Source: Actinoplanes sp. NBRC 103695
GTDB lineage: Bacteria > Actinomycetota > Actinomycetes > Mycobacteriales > Micromonosporaceae
Direction: 5' to 3'
Assembly: GCF_030269485.1 (NCBI RefSeq)
Contig: NZ_BSTL01000005.1
Location: forward strand, 355,010 to 419,009
Length of the DNA stretch: 64,000 nt
In this document: in pieces, positions 42,165 to 49,455 of the stretch
Numbering within the stretch: the first letter of the stretch is position 1
How the letters are laid out: each line of letters begins with the position of its first letter
The notes under the pieces: model-generated
Told to the model about the DNA's origin: nothing
The model's input: the letters and a program-made list of their open reading frames with translations, nothing else
Databases searched by the model: none
Translations under genes and position numbers: made by a program

Positions 42165-43075
42165 GTTGTGAGTGCCGCCAGGAACGCCCTACGCTCGTCC
42201 TCGGTCAAATCACCGATCGCGAGATCGTCCGGGTCGACTCGACCGGTGGTGTCCTGGTCGTTCTGAAGCGCCGTGAAGTCCAGTGGCTGCCAGAACGCTT
42301 CCGAGTGCAGCGCGAGCTGGACGTTGCGAACTATCGCTCGAAGTTCTACAGTTCGGGCCTGTGTCGTCCGGGTGTCGTAATGAACAACCCCTTCGATTCC
42401 GGCCTGTGATCTGAGCGCCTCTTGTATCTCGTCTGCCAGATCTGGCGCGAAACTAACGATTACCACTCCTCCGCTGGCGAGGCGCAACTTCGCTGTATTC
42501 CCCTCAAAATCGGCTTCGAACAGCACTCCGACGAGAGTCTCGTCCCGCGTGTCCGGGCGTCGCTCACTGATACGTTGCATTCTTTCTCGGACAGCCGCGT
42601 CGATTTTTGCCCGGCGCCGCCCTCCCGGCACTGCGGATGTTTCGTCGATGAGCGTAATAGAGTTGTTGCGGTCGCCGATGCCGAGTTCCGAGGCCATATT
42701 CGCCACTGCGGCGGCCAGCTGACTATCCGTTCCTGGATCGTCGCTGGTGATCTCGTCAAGAAGCCTGTTGAACGCCATTGAGCTGAGGTCTGCGACTGAA
42801 ATCGGAAGCTCTTCGTCCGATAGGTCAGCGGAATCGGCAAGTGCCAGAACTCCGATGAAGCTTCCACGCTGGGAGCCGACGAACCGGAGCCGTGATGCGC
42901 TTTCGATGGCCTGGCTGTGCCGCCCTGTGTTCCCTCGCCGCGGGCGACCCAGGACCAAGTAGGCCGCTTGGGCGATGGCCCGCTCGAGGCCGAGGATAAT
43001 CCTGGCGACATCGGCTGCCGCGACGCGGCCGGGCTCGGCGTCAGGCCCTTCCAGTTGTGCGTGGATCTCCTTCAT
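42110..43075 (-). CDS. Hypothetical protein upstream of PIN remnant
   Basis: The 321-residue protein is not recognised. It looks soluble, with an N-terminal helical part ('VAAADVARIILGLERAIAQA', 'SRLRFVGSQRGSFIGVLALA') and a C-terminal beta-rich part ('TLVGVLFEADFEGNTAKLRL'). AGGAG precedes ATG 43075. The final 20 or so residues, after 'EDERRAFLAAL', are read from DNA that in another frame encodes the PIN domain, so the natural C-terminus may have been lost in the deletion that truncated the toxin. It could be the partner of the PIN protein. Base composition is lower in GC than the flanks. Confidence 0.65.
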   Translation of the reverse strand: MKEIHAQLEGPDAEPGRVAAADVARIILGLERAIAQAAYLVLGRPRRGNTGRHSQAIESASRLRFVGSQRGSFIGVLALADSADLSDEELPISVADLSSMAFNRLLDEITSDDPGTDSQLAAAVANMASELGIGDRNNSITLIDETSAVPGGRRRAKIDAAVRERMQRISERRPDTRDETLVGVLFEADFEGNTAKLRLASGGVVIVSFAPDLADEIQEALRSQAGIEGVVHYDTRTTQARTVELRAIVRNVQLALHSEAFWQPLDFTALQNDQDTTGRVDPDDLAIGDLTEDERRAFLAALTTWQSASPPGVSYLPTITV

Positions 43076-43286
43076 GGGTCAAGGCTCCTATACGCGAGGT
43101 GGGTCGTCCACCTGCTTCCGCACAGGTGCCGTCGGCAGCGCTTGAACTGACTCGACGATGGCTGGATGACGAGCCAGTCATCGCCCGACTGGGTGCCTGG
43201 AGGTTACCTCCCACAGCTAGCATTGGGTAGTCAAGGGTCAAGGCCGGTCGAGGTGATCTACTCGGAAAGCCGACCGAGGGGACAGC

Positions 43287-43520
43287 ATGCCGCCGCGTTA
43301 CCGATACGAGGAGATTGCCGATGACCTGCAAAGGCGGATCGTGGGCGGAGAGTTCCCGCCTGGCTCACGCCTGCCCAGCCGACGGGAGCTGACGGTTCAT
43401 TACGAGGTCACCGAGCCGGTCGTCGATCGTGCGATGCAAATACTTCGGGTCAAAGAGATCACAAAGACGTTGGCTGGTGTCGGGGTGTTCGTCCGTGACG
43501 ACGCGCCGAGCGGTTCTTAG
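43287..43520 (+). CDS. Small GntR-family winged-helix regulator
   Basis: The 77-residue protein is a bare GntR helix-turn-helix: 'YEEIADDLQRRIVGGEFPPG', then 'SRLPSRRELTVHYEV', without an effector domain. GAGGGGA precedes ATG 43287. It is divergent from the hypothetical gene at 42110-43075, with 211 bp between them, and may regulate that unit. Its last 4 bp overlap a FAD-monooxygenase remnant on the other strand. Confidence 0.75.
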   Translation: MPPRYRYEEIADDLQRRIVGGEFPPGSRLPSRRELTVHYEVTEPVVDRAMQILRVKEITKTLAGVGVFVRDDAPSGS

Positions 43521-43833
43521 ATCCGCCCGATGAGGTCCGTGAACTCGGCGGGGCGATGACGCCGGCCGCCGCCCGGGTGAAGGCGTCTTGGGCATCGGAG
43601 CTGTCCTGCACCGCGGCGACCAGGGCGTTGCCGGGAGTGCGCAGCTCGGCGACCATCGCGGTCAGGTCGTACACCGGCAGGGAGCGGGCGTCGCGGGCGG
43701 CCCAGTAGTCGCCCATCGCCTCCTTGTGGTCCCGATTGCCGCTCAACGCCTCGTCCAGGGCGGAAGCGCACAGCTCGGCGTCGCGGAAGGCGTCGCTGAT
43801 GCCTCGGGGGTGCCGGGCGACCCGATCCACCAT
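43517..43833 (-). pseudogene. C-terminal remnant of a FAD-dependent monooxygenase
   Basis: The sequence 'GISDAFRDAELCASALDEAL' and 'YWAARDARSLPVYDLTAMVA' match the C-terminal third of PheA/TfdB-type FAD monooxygenases. The FAD-binding N-terminal two thirds are absent upstream. Near 43555 a one-base deletion shifts the frame; after correction the end reads 'GVIAPAEFTDLIGRI' with a TAA at 43517-43519. Without correction the reading frame runs on to 43459. The gene is dead. Confidence 0.75.
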
Positions 43834-43853
43834 GTGTCGTCCTTTCCCGATCC

Positions 43854-44717
43854 CTACCCGACCACACCTACCCTCCGTTGCAGAGCCAGCCGGGCGGCGC
43901 CTGACACCGGGTCGCCGGACGGGCGGGCGCGGTCGCCGAGTGCCGCCCGGACGCCGGCGCGGATGGGGGTGTCCGCGGTGAGCAGGCCGCCGGCGAGGAC
44001 CACGGGGCCGTCCGGGTGATCGAGTTCGGCGACGGTGGCGAGCAGCCGGTCGACCGCTTCCGCCACGATCCGCTCCGCCTCGGCGTCGCGGGTGGTGCAG
44101 ACCAGGGGTGCGAGTCGTGCGAAGGCTCGCGGTGACTGCCGGTTCGCCCAGGCGATCAGTTCGTCGGGTGTACGCGTACCCGCGTGCTCCATGACGGCCG
44201 TGCCCAGTGCCGAGGTCCGCCGGACCGCCGAGCGCACCGCCTGCAGTCCCACCCACGCGCCGGACCCTTCGTCGCCGAGCAACCACCCGTGCCCGTCGGC
44301 GGTGCGCCGCACCTCGAGGCCGTCGACCAGCGCCGCGACCGCGCCCGTCCCGGCGATCAGCACCGCGCCGCGCGTCTCGTCCGGCGCCCCGGCCGCGAAC
44401 GCGGTCACCGCGTCGCCGACGATCCGCACGGGACATCTCAGCCCGATCGCCCGCCACTCGGCCGCGAACGCGTCGCGTACCGCATGGTTTGCCAGCGAAC
44501 TCAGCCCGGCGATCCCGACCACCGCGAATCCCACCCGGGCCGGGTCGTGGCCGCGCAGCGCGGCCCGGACCGTCGCGCCGATCGTCTGCGCCGCGACCGG
44601 CCCGGCCATCGGGTTGCCGGGGCCGCCGTCACCACGTCCGACCTGGACGCCGGCATGATCCAGGAGGAGCGCCCGCGAGCCCGTCCCGCCCGCGTCGACG
44701 CCGAGTGCTAGTCCCAT
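43854..44717 (-). CDS. BadF/BadG-type ATPase, probable N-acetylglucosamine kinase
   Basis: The 287-residue ASKHA-fold protein has 'LGVDAGGTGSRALLLD' (phosphate 1), 'GDAVTAFAAG', 'VLIAGTGAVAAL' (phosphate 2) and 'WLLGDEGSGAWVG'. This set is typical of N-acetylglucosamine/N-acetylmuramate kinases. It is divergent from an RpiR/MurR-type regulator, a common pairing for amino-sugar use. Confidence 0.85.
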   Translation of the reverse strand: MGLALGVDAGGTGSRALLLDHAGVQVGRGDGGPGNPMAGPVAAQTIGATVRAALRGHDPARVGFAVVGIAGLSSLANHAVRDAFAAEWRAIGLRCPVRIVGDAVTAFAAGAPDETRGAVLIAGTGAVAALVDGLEVRRTADGHGWLLGDEGSGAWVGLQAVRSAVRRTSALGTAVMEHAGTRTPDELIAWANRQSPRAFARLAPLVCTTRDAEAERIVAEAVDRLLATVAELDHPDGPVVLAGGLLTADTPIRAGVRAALGDRARPSGDPVSGAARLALQRRVGVVG

Positions 44718-44749
44718 GGAAAGTAATCATTGACTACCGGCATTGATGG

Positions 44750-44777
44750 TCGTAATTTTCATCAAACAAAGTTACGA
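44750..44777. promoter_or_regulatory. Inverted repeat in the kinase/RpiR divergent region
   Basis: TCGTAA (44750-44755) and TTACGA (44772-44777) flank an A/T-rich core in the 69-bp gap. This is a candidate site for the RpiR-family regulator. Confidence 0.4.
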
Positions 44778-44786
44778 GTGAAAAGG

Positions 44787-45668
44787 ATGACCACGGTGTC
44801 CTCTTCGGGTGGCGGGCTTCTCGGGCGGTTGCGCATCGAGGGGCCGACCATGCCCGGCGCGCTGGCCAAGATCGCCGCGGCCATCGTCGAGGACCCGGAG
44901 GCGGCCGCCCAGGCCAGCATCGTCGACCTGGCCGAGGCCACCGCGACCTCCACCGCGACGGTCACCCGCTTCTCGCGGGCGCTGGGTTTCAAGGGGTACG
45001 CGGCCCTGCGCGTCGCGATCGCCACCGAGACCGGCCGGGCCGAGCAGGCCCGCTGGGAGACCGACATCAGTGGCGACATCCACCCCGGCGACTCGCTGGA
45101 CAGCGTGCTCAAGGTGATCGCCACCGCGGACACCCGGGCCATCCAGGCGACCGCCGCCGGGCTGGACATGGGCGACGTCGAGCGGGTCTCCGCCGCGATC
45201 GCCGCCGCCTCCCGGGTGGAGATCTTCGGGCTGGGGAGTTCCGGCGCGGCCGGCCGGGAGATGGCGTTCCGCCTGGAGCGGATCCGGATCCCGGTGTGGA
45301 CCCGGGCGGACAGCCACACCGCGCTGACCAACGCCGCCCTGCTCGGGCCGGGTGACGTGGCGATCGGGCTGTCGCACTCCGGCCGGACCAGCGAGGTGAT
45401 CGAGACCCTCGAGGAGGCGTCCGGCCACGGCGCGCTGACCGTCGCGGTCACCTCCTACCCCCGGTCCCCCCTGGCCGAGGTCGCCGACGTCGTGTTCGTG
45501 ACGTCGGTGCACGAGACCACGTTCCGGGTCGCTGCCCTGTCCGCGCTGCACTCGGCGCTGCTGGTGCTCGACCTGATCTACGTCGCGGTGGCTCAGCGCA
45601 CGTACGAGCGCACCACCGAGGCCTTCGAACTGACCGTGCGCGCGGTCGCCGCCCACCGGCGGCACTGA
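44787..45668 (+). CDS. MurR/RpiR-family transcriptional regulator
   Basis: The 293-residue regulator has an N-terminal RpiR helix-turn-helix (about residues 25-80: 'SIVDLAEATATSTATVTRFS', 'RALGFKGYAALRVAIA') and a C-terminal SIS sugar-phosphate-binding domain ('VEIFGLGSSGAAGREMAFRL', 'GLSHSGRTSEVIETL'). Such proteins sense phosphosugars. ATG 44787 or GTG 44778 are possible starts. Divergence from the amino-sugar kinase and the downstream chitin-binding hydrolase point to control of amino-sugar or glucan use. Confidence 0.9.
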   Translation: MTTVSSSGGGLLGRLRIEGPTMPGALAKIAAAIVEDPEAAAQASIVDLAEATATSTATVTRFSRALGFKGYAALRVAIATETGRAEQARWETDISGDIHPGDSLDSVLKVIATADTRAIQATAAGLDMGDVERVSAAIAAASRVEIFGLGSSGAAGREMAFRLERIRIPVWTRADSHTALTNAALLGPGDVAIGLSHSGRTSEVIETLEEASGHGALTVAVTSYPRSPLAEVADVVFVTSVHETTFRVAALSALHSALLVLDLIYVAVAQRTYERTTEAFELTVRAVAAHRRH

Positions 45669-45706
45669 AATCCCCGGCTCTATCCCCCCTGGAGGTCACC
45701 CCGCTC

Positions 45707-46867
45707 GTGAAAATCGACAAACTTCGATCAATTGCGGCGGTGGCGCTGCTGGCCGGCGCCTCCCTCGCGGTGGCCGCGGCGAATCCCGCCGCCGCGGCCG
45801 ACTGCGGTCAGCTGTTCGACGACTTCTCCTACGCGTCCTCGTCCGACGCGGCGCTGACCAGCCACGGCTGGGTGCCCCGCAGCTACGCCGGCGGGCCGGG
45901 CGTGCCGGGCGCCACCTGGTCACCGGCCAACATCACCTTCCCGACCGCGGACGGGCAGAAGGTGATGCAGCTGACCTCGTACACCGACGGCACCGGGGCC
46001 GGCACCGGTCACGCCGAGCTCTACTCGTCGCAGAAGCGGTACCTCGAGGGCACCTACGCCAGCCGGGTGAAGTTCAGCGACGCACCCACCAGCGGCACCG
46101 ACGGCGACCACGTCAACCAGACGTTCTTCACGATCAGCCCGCTCGCGTACGACCTCGACCCGACCTACTCCGAGCTGGACATCTCCGAGTACCTGCCGAA
46201 CGGCGGCTGGGGCGAGACCGGGCCGATCAACTACCAGACCACCTGGTACACGTACCGCAACGAGCCGTGGTTCGCCGACAACGTGCACTCCGAGCAGCGC
46301 TCCAGCCTGAACGGATGGCACGACCTGGTGGCCCAGGTGGCCGGCGGGCACGTCCGGTACTTCATCGACGGCGTGCAGGTCGGCGACCACTCCGGCAAGT
46401 TCTACCCGCGCCAGACGATGACGATCAACTGGAACCAGTGGTTCATCGACACGGCCACGCACAGCGGCGGCCGGGCGACCTACGTCCAGCAGGTCGACTA
46501 TCTCCTGCACGCCAAGAACGCGGTGCTCTCGCCGGCTCAGGTGACCTCGCAGGTCGGCTCGTACCGCAGCGGCGGGCAGGCCTTCAACGACACGATCGCG
46601 GAGTGCGGGGGCACCACACCTCCCTCGGACCCGCCCTCAGACCCGCCCTCGGACCCGCCGCCCGCGACCGACTGCGACGACGCTCCCGCCTGGAACTTCG
46701 GCTCCGTCTACACCGGCGGCAACCTGGTCGTGCACGAGCGCAGCCGCAACGGCGACCCGTCCGGCCCCAAGTCCGGCGACGGCCCGCACCTGTGGAAGGC
46801 GCGCTACTGGACCCAGGGCTCCGAGCCCGGCTGGACCCAGCAGTGGGAGGACCAGGGCCGCTGCTAG
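45707..46867 (+). CDS. Secreted GH16-like glycoside hydrolase with C-terminal chitin-binding module
   Basis: The 386-residue exported protein has a signal peptide (about residues 1-30, ending 'AAAAD'). A concanavalin-like GH16 domain follows with the catalytic-type motif 'SELDISEY' (Glu-x-Asp-x-x-Glu). A 'PPSDPPSDPPSDPP' linker leads to a CBM5/12-type module ('APAWNFGSVYTGGNLVVHER' and 'WKARYWTQGSEPGW'). It likely cleaves beta-glucan or a related polysaccharide outside the cell and binds chitin-like material. The start is GTG 45707 with GGAGG upstream. It lies 38 bp after the RpiR gene, possibly co-transcribed, and ends at a strong terminator. Confidence 0.85.
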   Translation: MKIDKLRSIAAVALLAGASLAVAAANPAAAADCGQLFDDFSYASSSDAALTSHGWVPRSYAGGPGVPGATWSPANITFPTADGQKVMQLTSYTDGTGAGTGHAELYSSQKRYLEGTYASRVKFSDAPTSGTDGDHVNQTFFTISPLAYDLDPTYSELDISEYLPNGGWGETGPINYQTTWYTYRNEPWFADNVHSEQRSSLNGWHDLVAQVAGGHVRYFIDGVQVGDHSGKFYPRQTMTINWNQWFIDTATHSGGRATYVQQVDYLLHAKNAVLSPAQVTSQVGSYRSGGQAFNDTIAECGGTTPPSDPPSDPPSDPPPATDCDDAPAWNFGSVYTGGNLVVHERSRNGDPSGPKSGDGPHLWKARYWTQGSEPGWTQQWEDQGRC

Positions 46868-46875
46868 CCAGGTCT

Positions 46876-46919
46876 GTTTCAAACCCGGCCAGGCGCGAGG
46901 CGTGGCCGGGTTTTGAAAC
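46876..46919. terminator. Bidirectional terminator between convergent genes
   Basis: A stem of about 16 bp (GTTTCAAACCCGGCCA with 46903-46919, one bulged base) has an 11-nt loop and T-rich or A-rich flanks on each side. It separates the GH16 gene from the convergent acyl-CoA synthetase. Confidence 0.85.
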
Positions 46920-46924
46920 ACGAT

Positions 46925-48586
46925 CTAATCGCTGAATTCCCCTGGCGGCGTGGCGCCGGGCGTGGAGTGCTTCTCCCGCTCGGCGTCACGCAGCCGCACC
47001 CGGCGGATCTTGCCGGAGATCGTCTTCGGCAGCTCGGCGAACTCCAGCCGCCGGATCCGCGCGAACGGTGACATGTGCTCGCGGCAGTGCGCGAAGATCG
47101 CCTTCGCGGTCGCCTCGTCGGCGGCCCAGCCCTCGGCCAGCACCACGTACGCCTTCGGCACGGCCAGCCGCAGCTCGTCCGGCGACGGCACCACCGCCGC
47201 CTCGACCACCGCCTCGTGCTCGATCAGCACACTCTCCAGCTCGAACGGCGAGATCCGGTAGTCGGACGCCTTGAACACGTCGTCGGTGCGGCCCACGTAG
47301 GTGATGTAGCCGTCCGCGTCCCGGGAGCCGATGTCCCCGGTGTGGTAGTAGCCGCCGGCCATCCGTTCCGCGGTCAGCTCGTCGTCGCCGTGGTAGCCGA
47401 CCATCAGCCCGAGCGGGCGCGGCTCCAGGCTCAGGCAGATCTCGCCCTCCTCGGCCGGTTCACCGGTGGCCGGGTCGATCAGCGCCACCAGGTAGCCCGG
47501 CACCGGCCGGCCCATCGAGCCCGGCTTGACCGGCCGGCCCGGGGTGTTGGCGATCTGCACGGTCGTCTCGGTCTGCCCGAAGCCGTCCCGGATGGTGACG
47601 CCCCAGGCCTTCTCGACCCGGTCGATCACCTCCGGGTTGAGCGGCTCACCGGCGCCCACGACCAGCCGGGGCGGCGTACGCAGAGCCGTGAGGTCCGCCT
47701 GGATCAGCATCCGCCACACCGTGGGCGGAGCGCAGAAGCTGGTCACCGCGCAGCGCTGCATCTCGGCGAGCAGGCGGGCCGCGTCGAACCGGGTGTAGTT
47801 GTAGATGAACACGCAGGCCTCGGCGTTCCACGGCGCGAAGACGTTGCTCCAGGCGTGTTTCGCCCAGCCCGGCGACGAGATGTTGAGGTGCACGTCGCCC
47901 GGCTGGAGGCCGATCCAGTACATCGTGGACAGGTGGCCGGCCGGATAGCTGGCATGGGTGTGCTCGACCAGCTTCGGCCGCGCGGTGGTGCCCGACGTGA
48001 AGTACAGCAGCAGCGTGTCGCCGGCCCTGGTGACGCCGTCGGGGTCGAAATCCGCGCTTTCCGCGTACGCGTCGGAGAAGCGCGACCAGCCGTCGACGGC
48101 CTCGCCCACCGCGATCCTGGTCACGCCGCCGGCGAACTTGTCCGCCGCGCTCGACAGGGCGATCACGTGCCTCGCCTCGCCCCGGGCGACCCGGTCGCGG
48201 GCGTCGGCCGCCCCGAGCAGGGGAGTGGCCGGGATGAGCACCGCGCCCAGCTTGATCACCGCCAGGATGGTGTCCCACAGCTCCACCTGATTGCCGAGCA
48301 TGAGCACGACCCGGTCGCCGCGCCGCACACCCTGCCCGCGGAGCCAGTTGGCCACCCGGTTGGACCGCTCCGCCATCTCGGCGAACGAGAGACGCTGCTC
48401 GGAGCCGTCCTCCTCGACGATCCAGAGCGCGGGCCGGTCGTTGCCCGCCGCGATCACGTCGAACCAGTCCAGGGCCCAGTTGAACTCGTCGAGCTCGGGC
48501 CACCGGAACTGTGCGCTCGCCTCGTCGTAGTCCTCCCGGTGTGCCACCAGAAAGTCCCGGGCGTCCCGAAATGCCGATGTCGTCAT
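46925..48586 (-). CDS. AMP-dependent acyl-CoA synthetase (benzoate/medium-chain type)
   Basis: The 553-residue ANL-superfamily enzyme has 'LLYFTSGTTARPKLVEHTHA' (AMP-binding P-loop), 'GFGQTETTVQI', 'YHTGDIGSRDADGYITYVGR', 'DDVFKASDYRISPFELE' and the catalytic Lys in 'KTISGKIRRVRLR'. Its layout is closest to acetyl/medium-chain and aromatic acyl-CoA synthetases ('AMP-binding protein, Acs/AtfB-like'). It activates a carboxylate to its CoA thioester. It stands alone. Confidence 0.9.
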   Translation of the reverse strand: MTTSAFRDARDFLVAHREDYDEASAQFRWPELDEFNWALDWFDVIAAGNDRPALWIVEEDGSEQRLSFAEMAERSNRVANWLRGQGVRRGDRVVLMLGNQVELWDTILAVIKLGAVLIPATPLLGAADARDRVARGEARHVIALSSAADKFAGGVTRIAVGEAVDGWSRFSDAYAESADFDPDGVTRAGDTLLLYFTSGTTARPKLVEHTHASYPAGHLSTMYWIGLQPGDVHLNISSPGWAKHAWSNVFAPWNAEACVFIYNYTRFDAARLLAEMQRCAVTSFCAPPTVWRMLIQADLTALRTPPRLVVGAGEPLNPEVIDRVEKAWGVTIRDGFGQTETTVQIANTPGRPVKPGSMGRPVPGYLVALIDPATGEPAEEGEICLSLEPRPLGLMVGYHGDDELTAERMAGGYYHTGDIGSRDADGYITYVGRTDDVFKASDYRISPFELESVLIEHEAVVEAAVVPSPDELRLAVPKAYVVLAEGWAADEATAKAIFAHCREHMSPFARIRRLEFAELPKTISGKIRRVRLRDAEREKHSTPGATPPGEFSD

Positions 48587-48744
48587 GACCGCCTCCCGCC
48601 CGCCAGCATGCCCTCACCATCCACGACATGCGAGCATGCCAACCTGTGAACGGCCCGGACACCTGGCGGAGACAGGGGTGTGGCGTGAACTCATCGAGGG
48701 ACCGACCTCGCCTTCACCGCCACCGGCGACGGCTGGTACCAGAG

Positions 48745-49311
48745 CTATGACGAGGGCGCCTGCAGGACCTGACGGTTCGCGTCGGCGATCAGGCCGAGCA
48801 GTCGCGCCCGGCCGACCAGCACGTTGGCCAGCAGGAACAGCCCGGCGGTCACCCGGATCGCGGTGACCACCCAGACCGTGCCGGCCGCACTGAGGCCCAG
48901 CCCGCCCTGCAGGCACACCGTGACGACGACGGTGGCTGCGTAGACGCGCAGGAACCAGCCCTTGATGACCAGGCTGCCGTCGAAGCCGTACCGCTCGGCG
49001 AGCCGCCGGGTCTGCCGGTTCCAGATCACCTGCGACACGATCGTGCCCACCAGGACCGCCAGCCAGGCGGCCGAGACGGTCAGCACCAGGGCGAGCGCGC
49101 CGGCCGGCACCGGCTCCCCGACGGCGGGCAGCTCCAGCGTCACCACGGCCAGGATGACCGCGCAGGCCATGTAGACGACCGCGAACGTGGCCACCACCCA
49201 CGTGCCGATCACCCACCCGCCGGGCGGCGCGAACACCTGGGGCGTCGACGACCGGCAGGTGTGCCCCTGCCTCGCGAACTCCAGCTCACTGCCACACGTG
49301 CTGCACCGCAT
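48745..49311 (-). CDS. DUF4328-like membrane protein with N-terminal zinc ribbon
   Basis: The 188-residue protein starts with a short Cys motif ('MRCSTCGSELEF', 'GHTCRSS') and has four hydrophobic segments (about residues 32-58, 70-95, 120-140, 148-170). 'SQVIWNRQTRRLAERYG' between segments 2 and 3 resembles DUF4328 proteins of actinobacteria. The function is unknown. The ATG at 49311 is the only start compatible with the Cys motif. The 158 bp between its stop and the acyl-CoA synthetase hold no supported gene. Confidence 0.65.
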   Translation of the reverse strand: MRCSTCGSELEFARQGHTCRSSTPQVFAPPGGWVIGTWVVATFAVVYMACAVILAVVTLELPAVGEPVPAGALALVLTVSAAWLAVLVGTIVSQVIWNRQTRRLAERYGFDGSLVIKGWFLRVYAATVVVTVCLQGGLGLSAAGTVWVVTAIRVTAGLFLLANVLVGRARLLGLIADANRQVLQAPSS

Positions 49312-49455
49312 CACGGCCCCCGTATGCCGATCGACACCTGTCAGCCGAGCAGAATAGCTCCTGATTGTCCGGCGATTGTCCGGTCGTCGCCGGCCGGCGG
49401 TCCGGCCGGCCCTTTCTCCGTTCCTCGGCAGCTGATCGGCGGGTAATGTCCGGAC

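Noticed and set aside
44730..44786. Upstream start for the RpiR regulator at 44730
   Set aside because: The extra residues come from the A/T-rich promoter region and are not conserved-looking.
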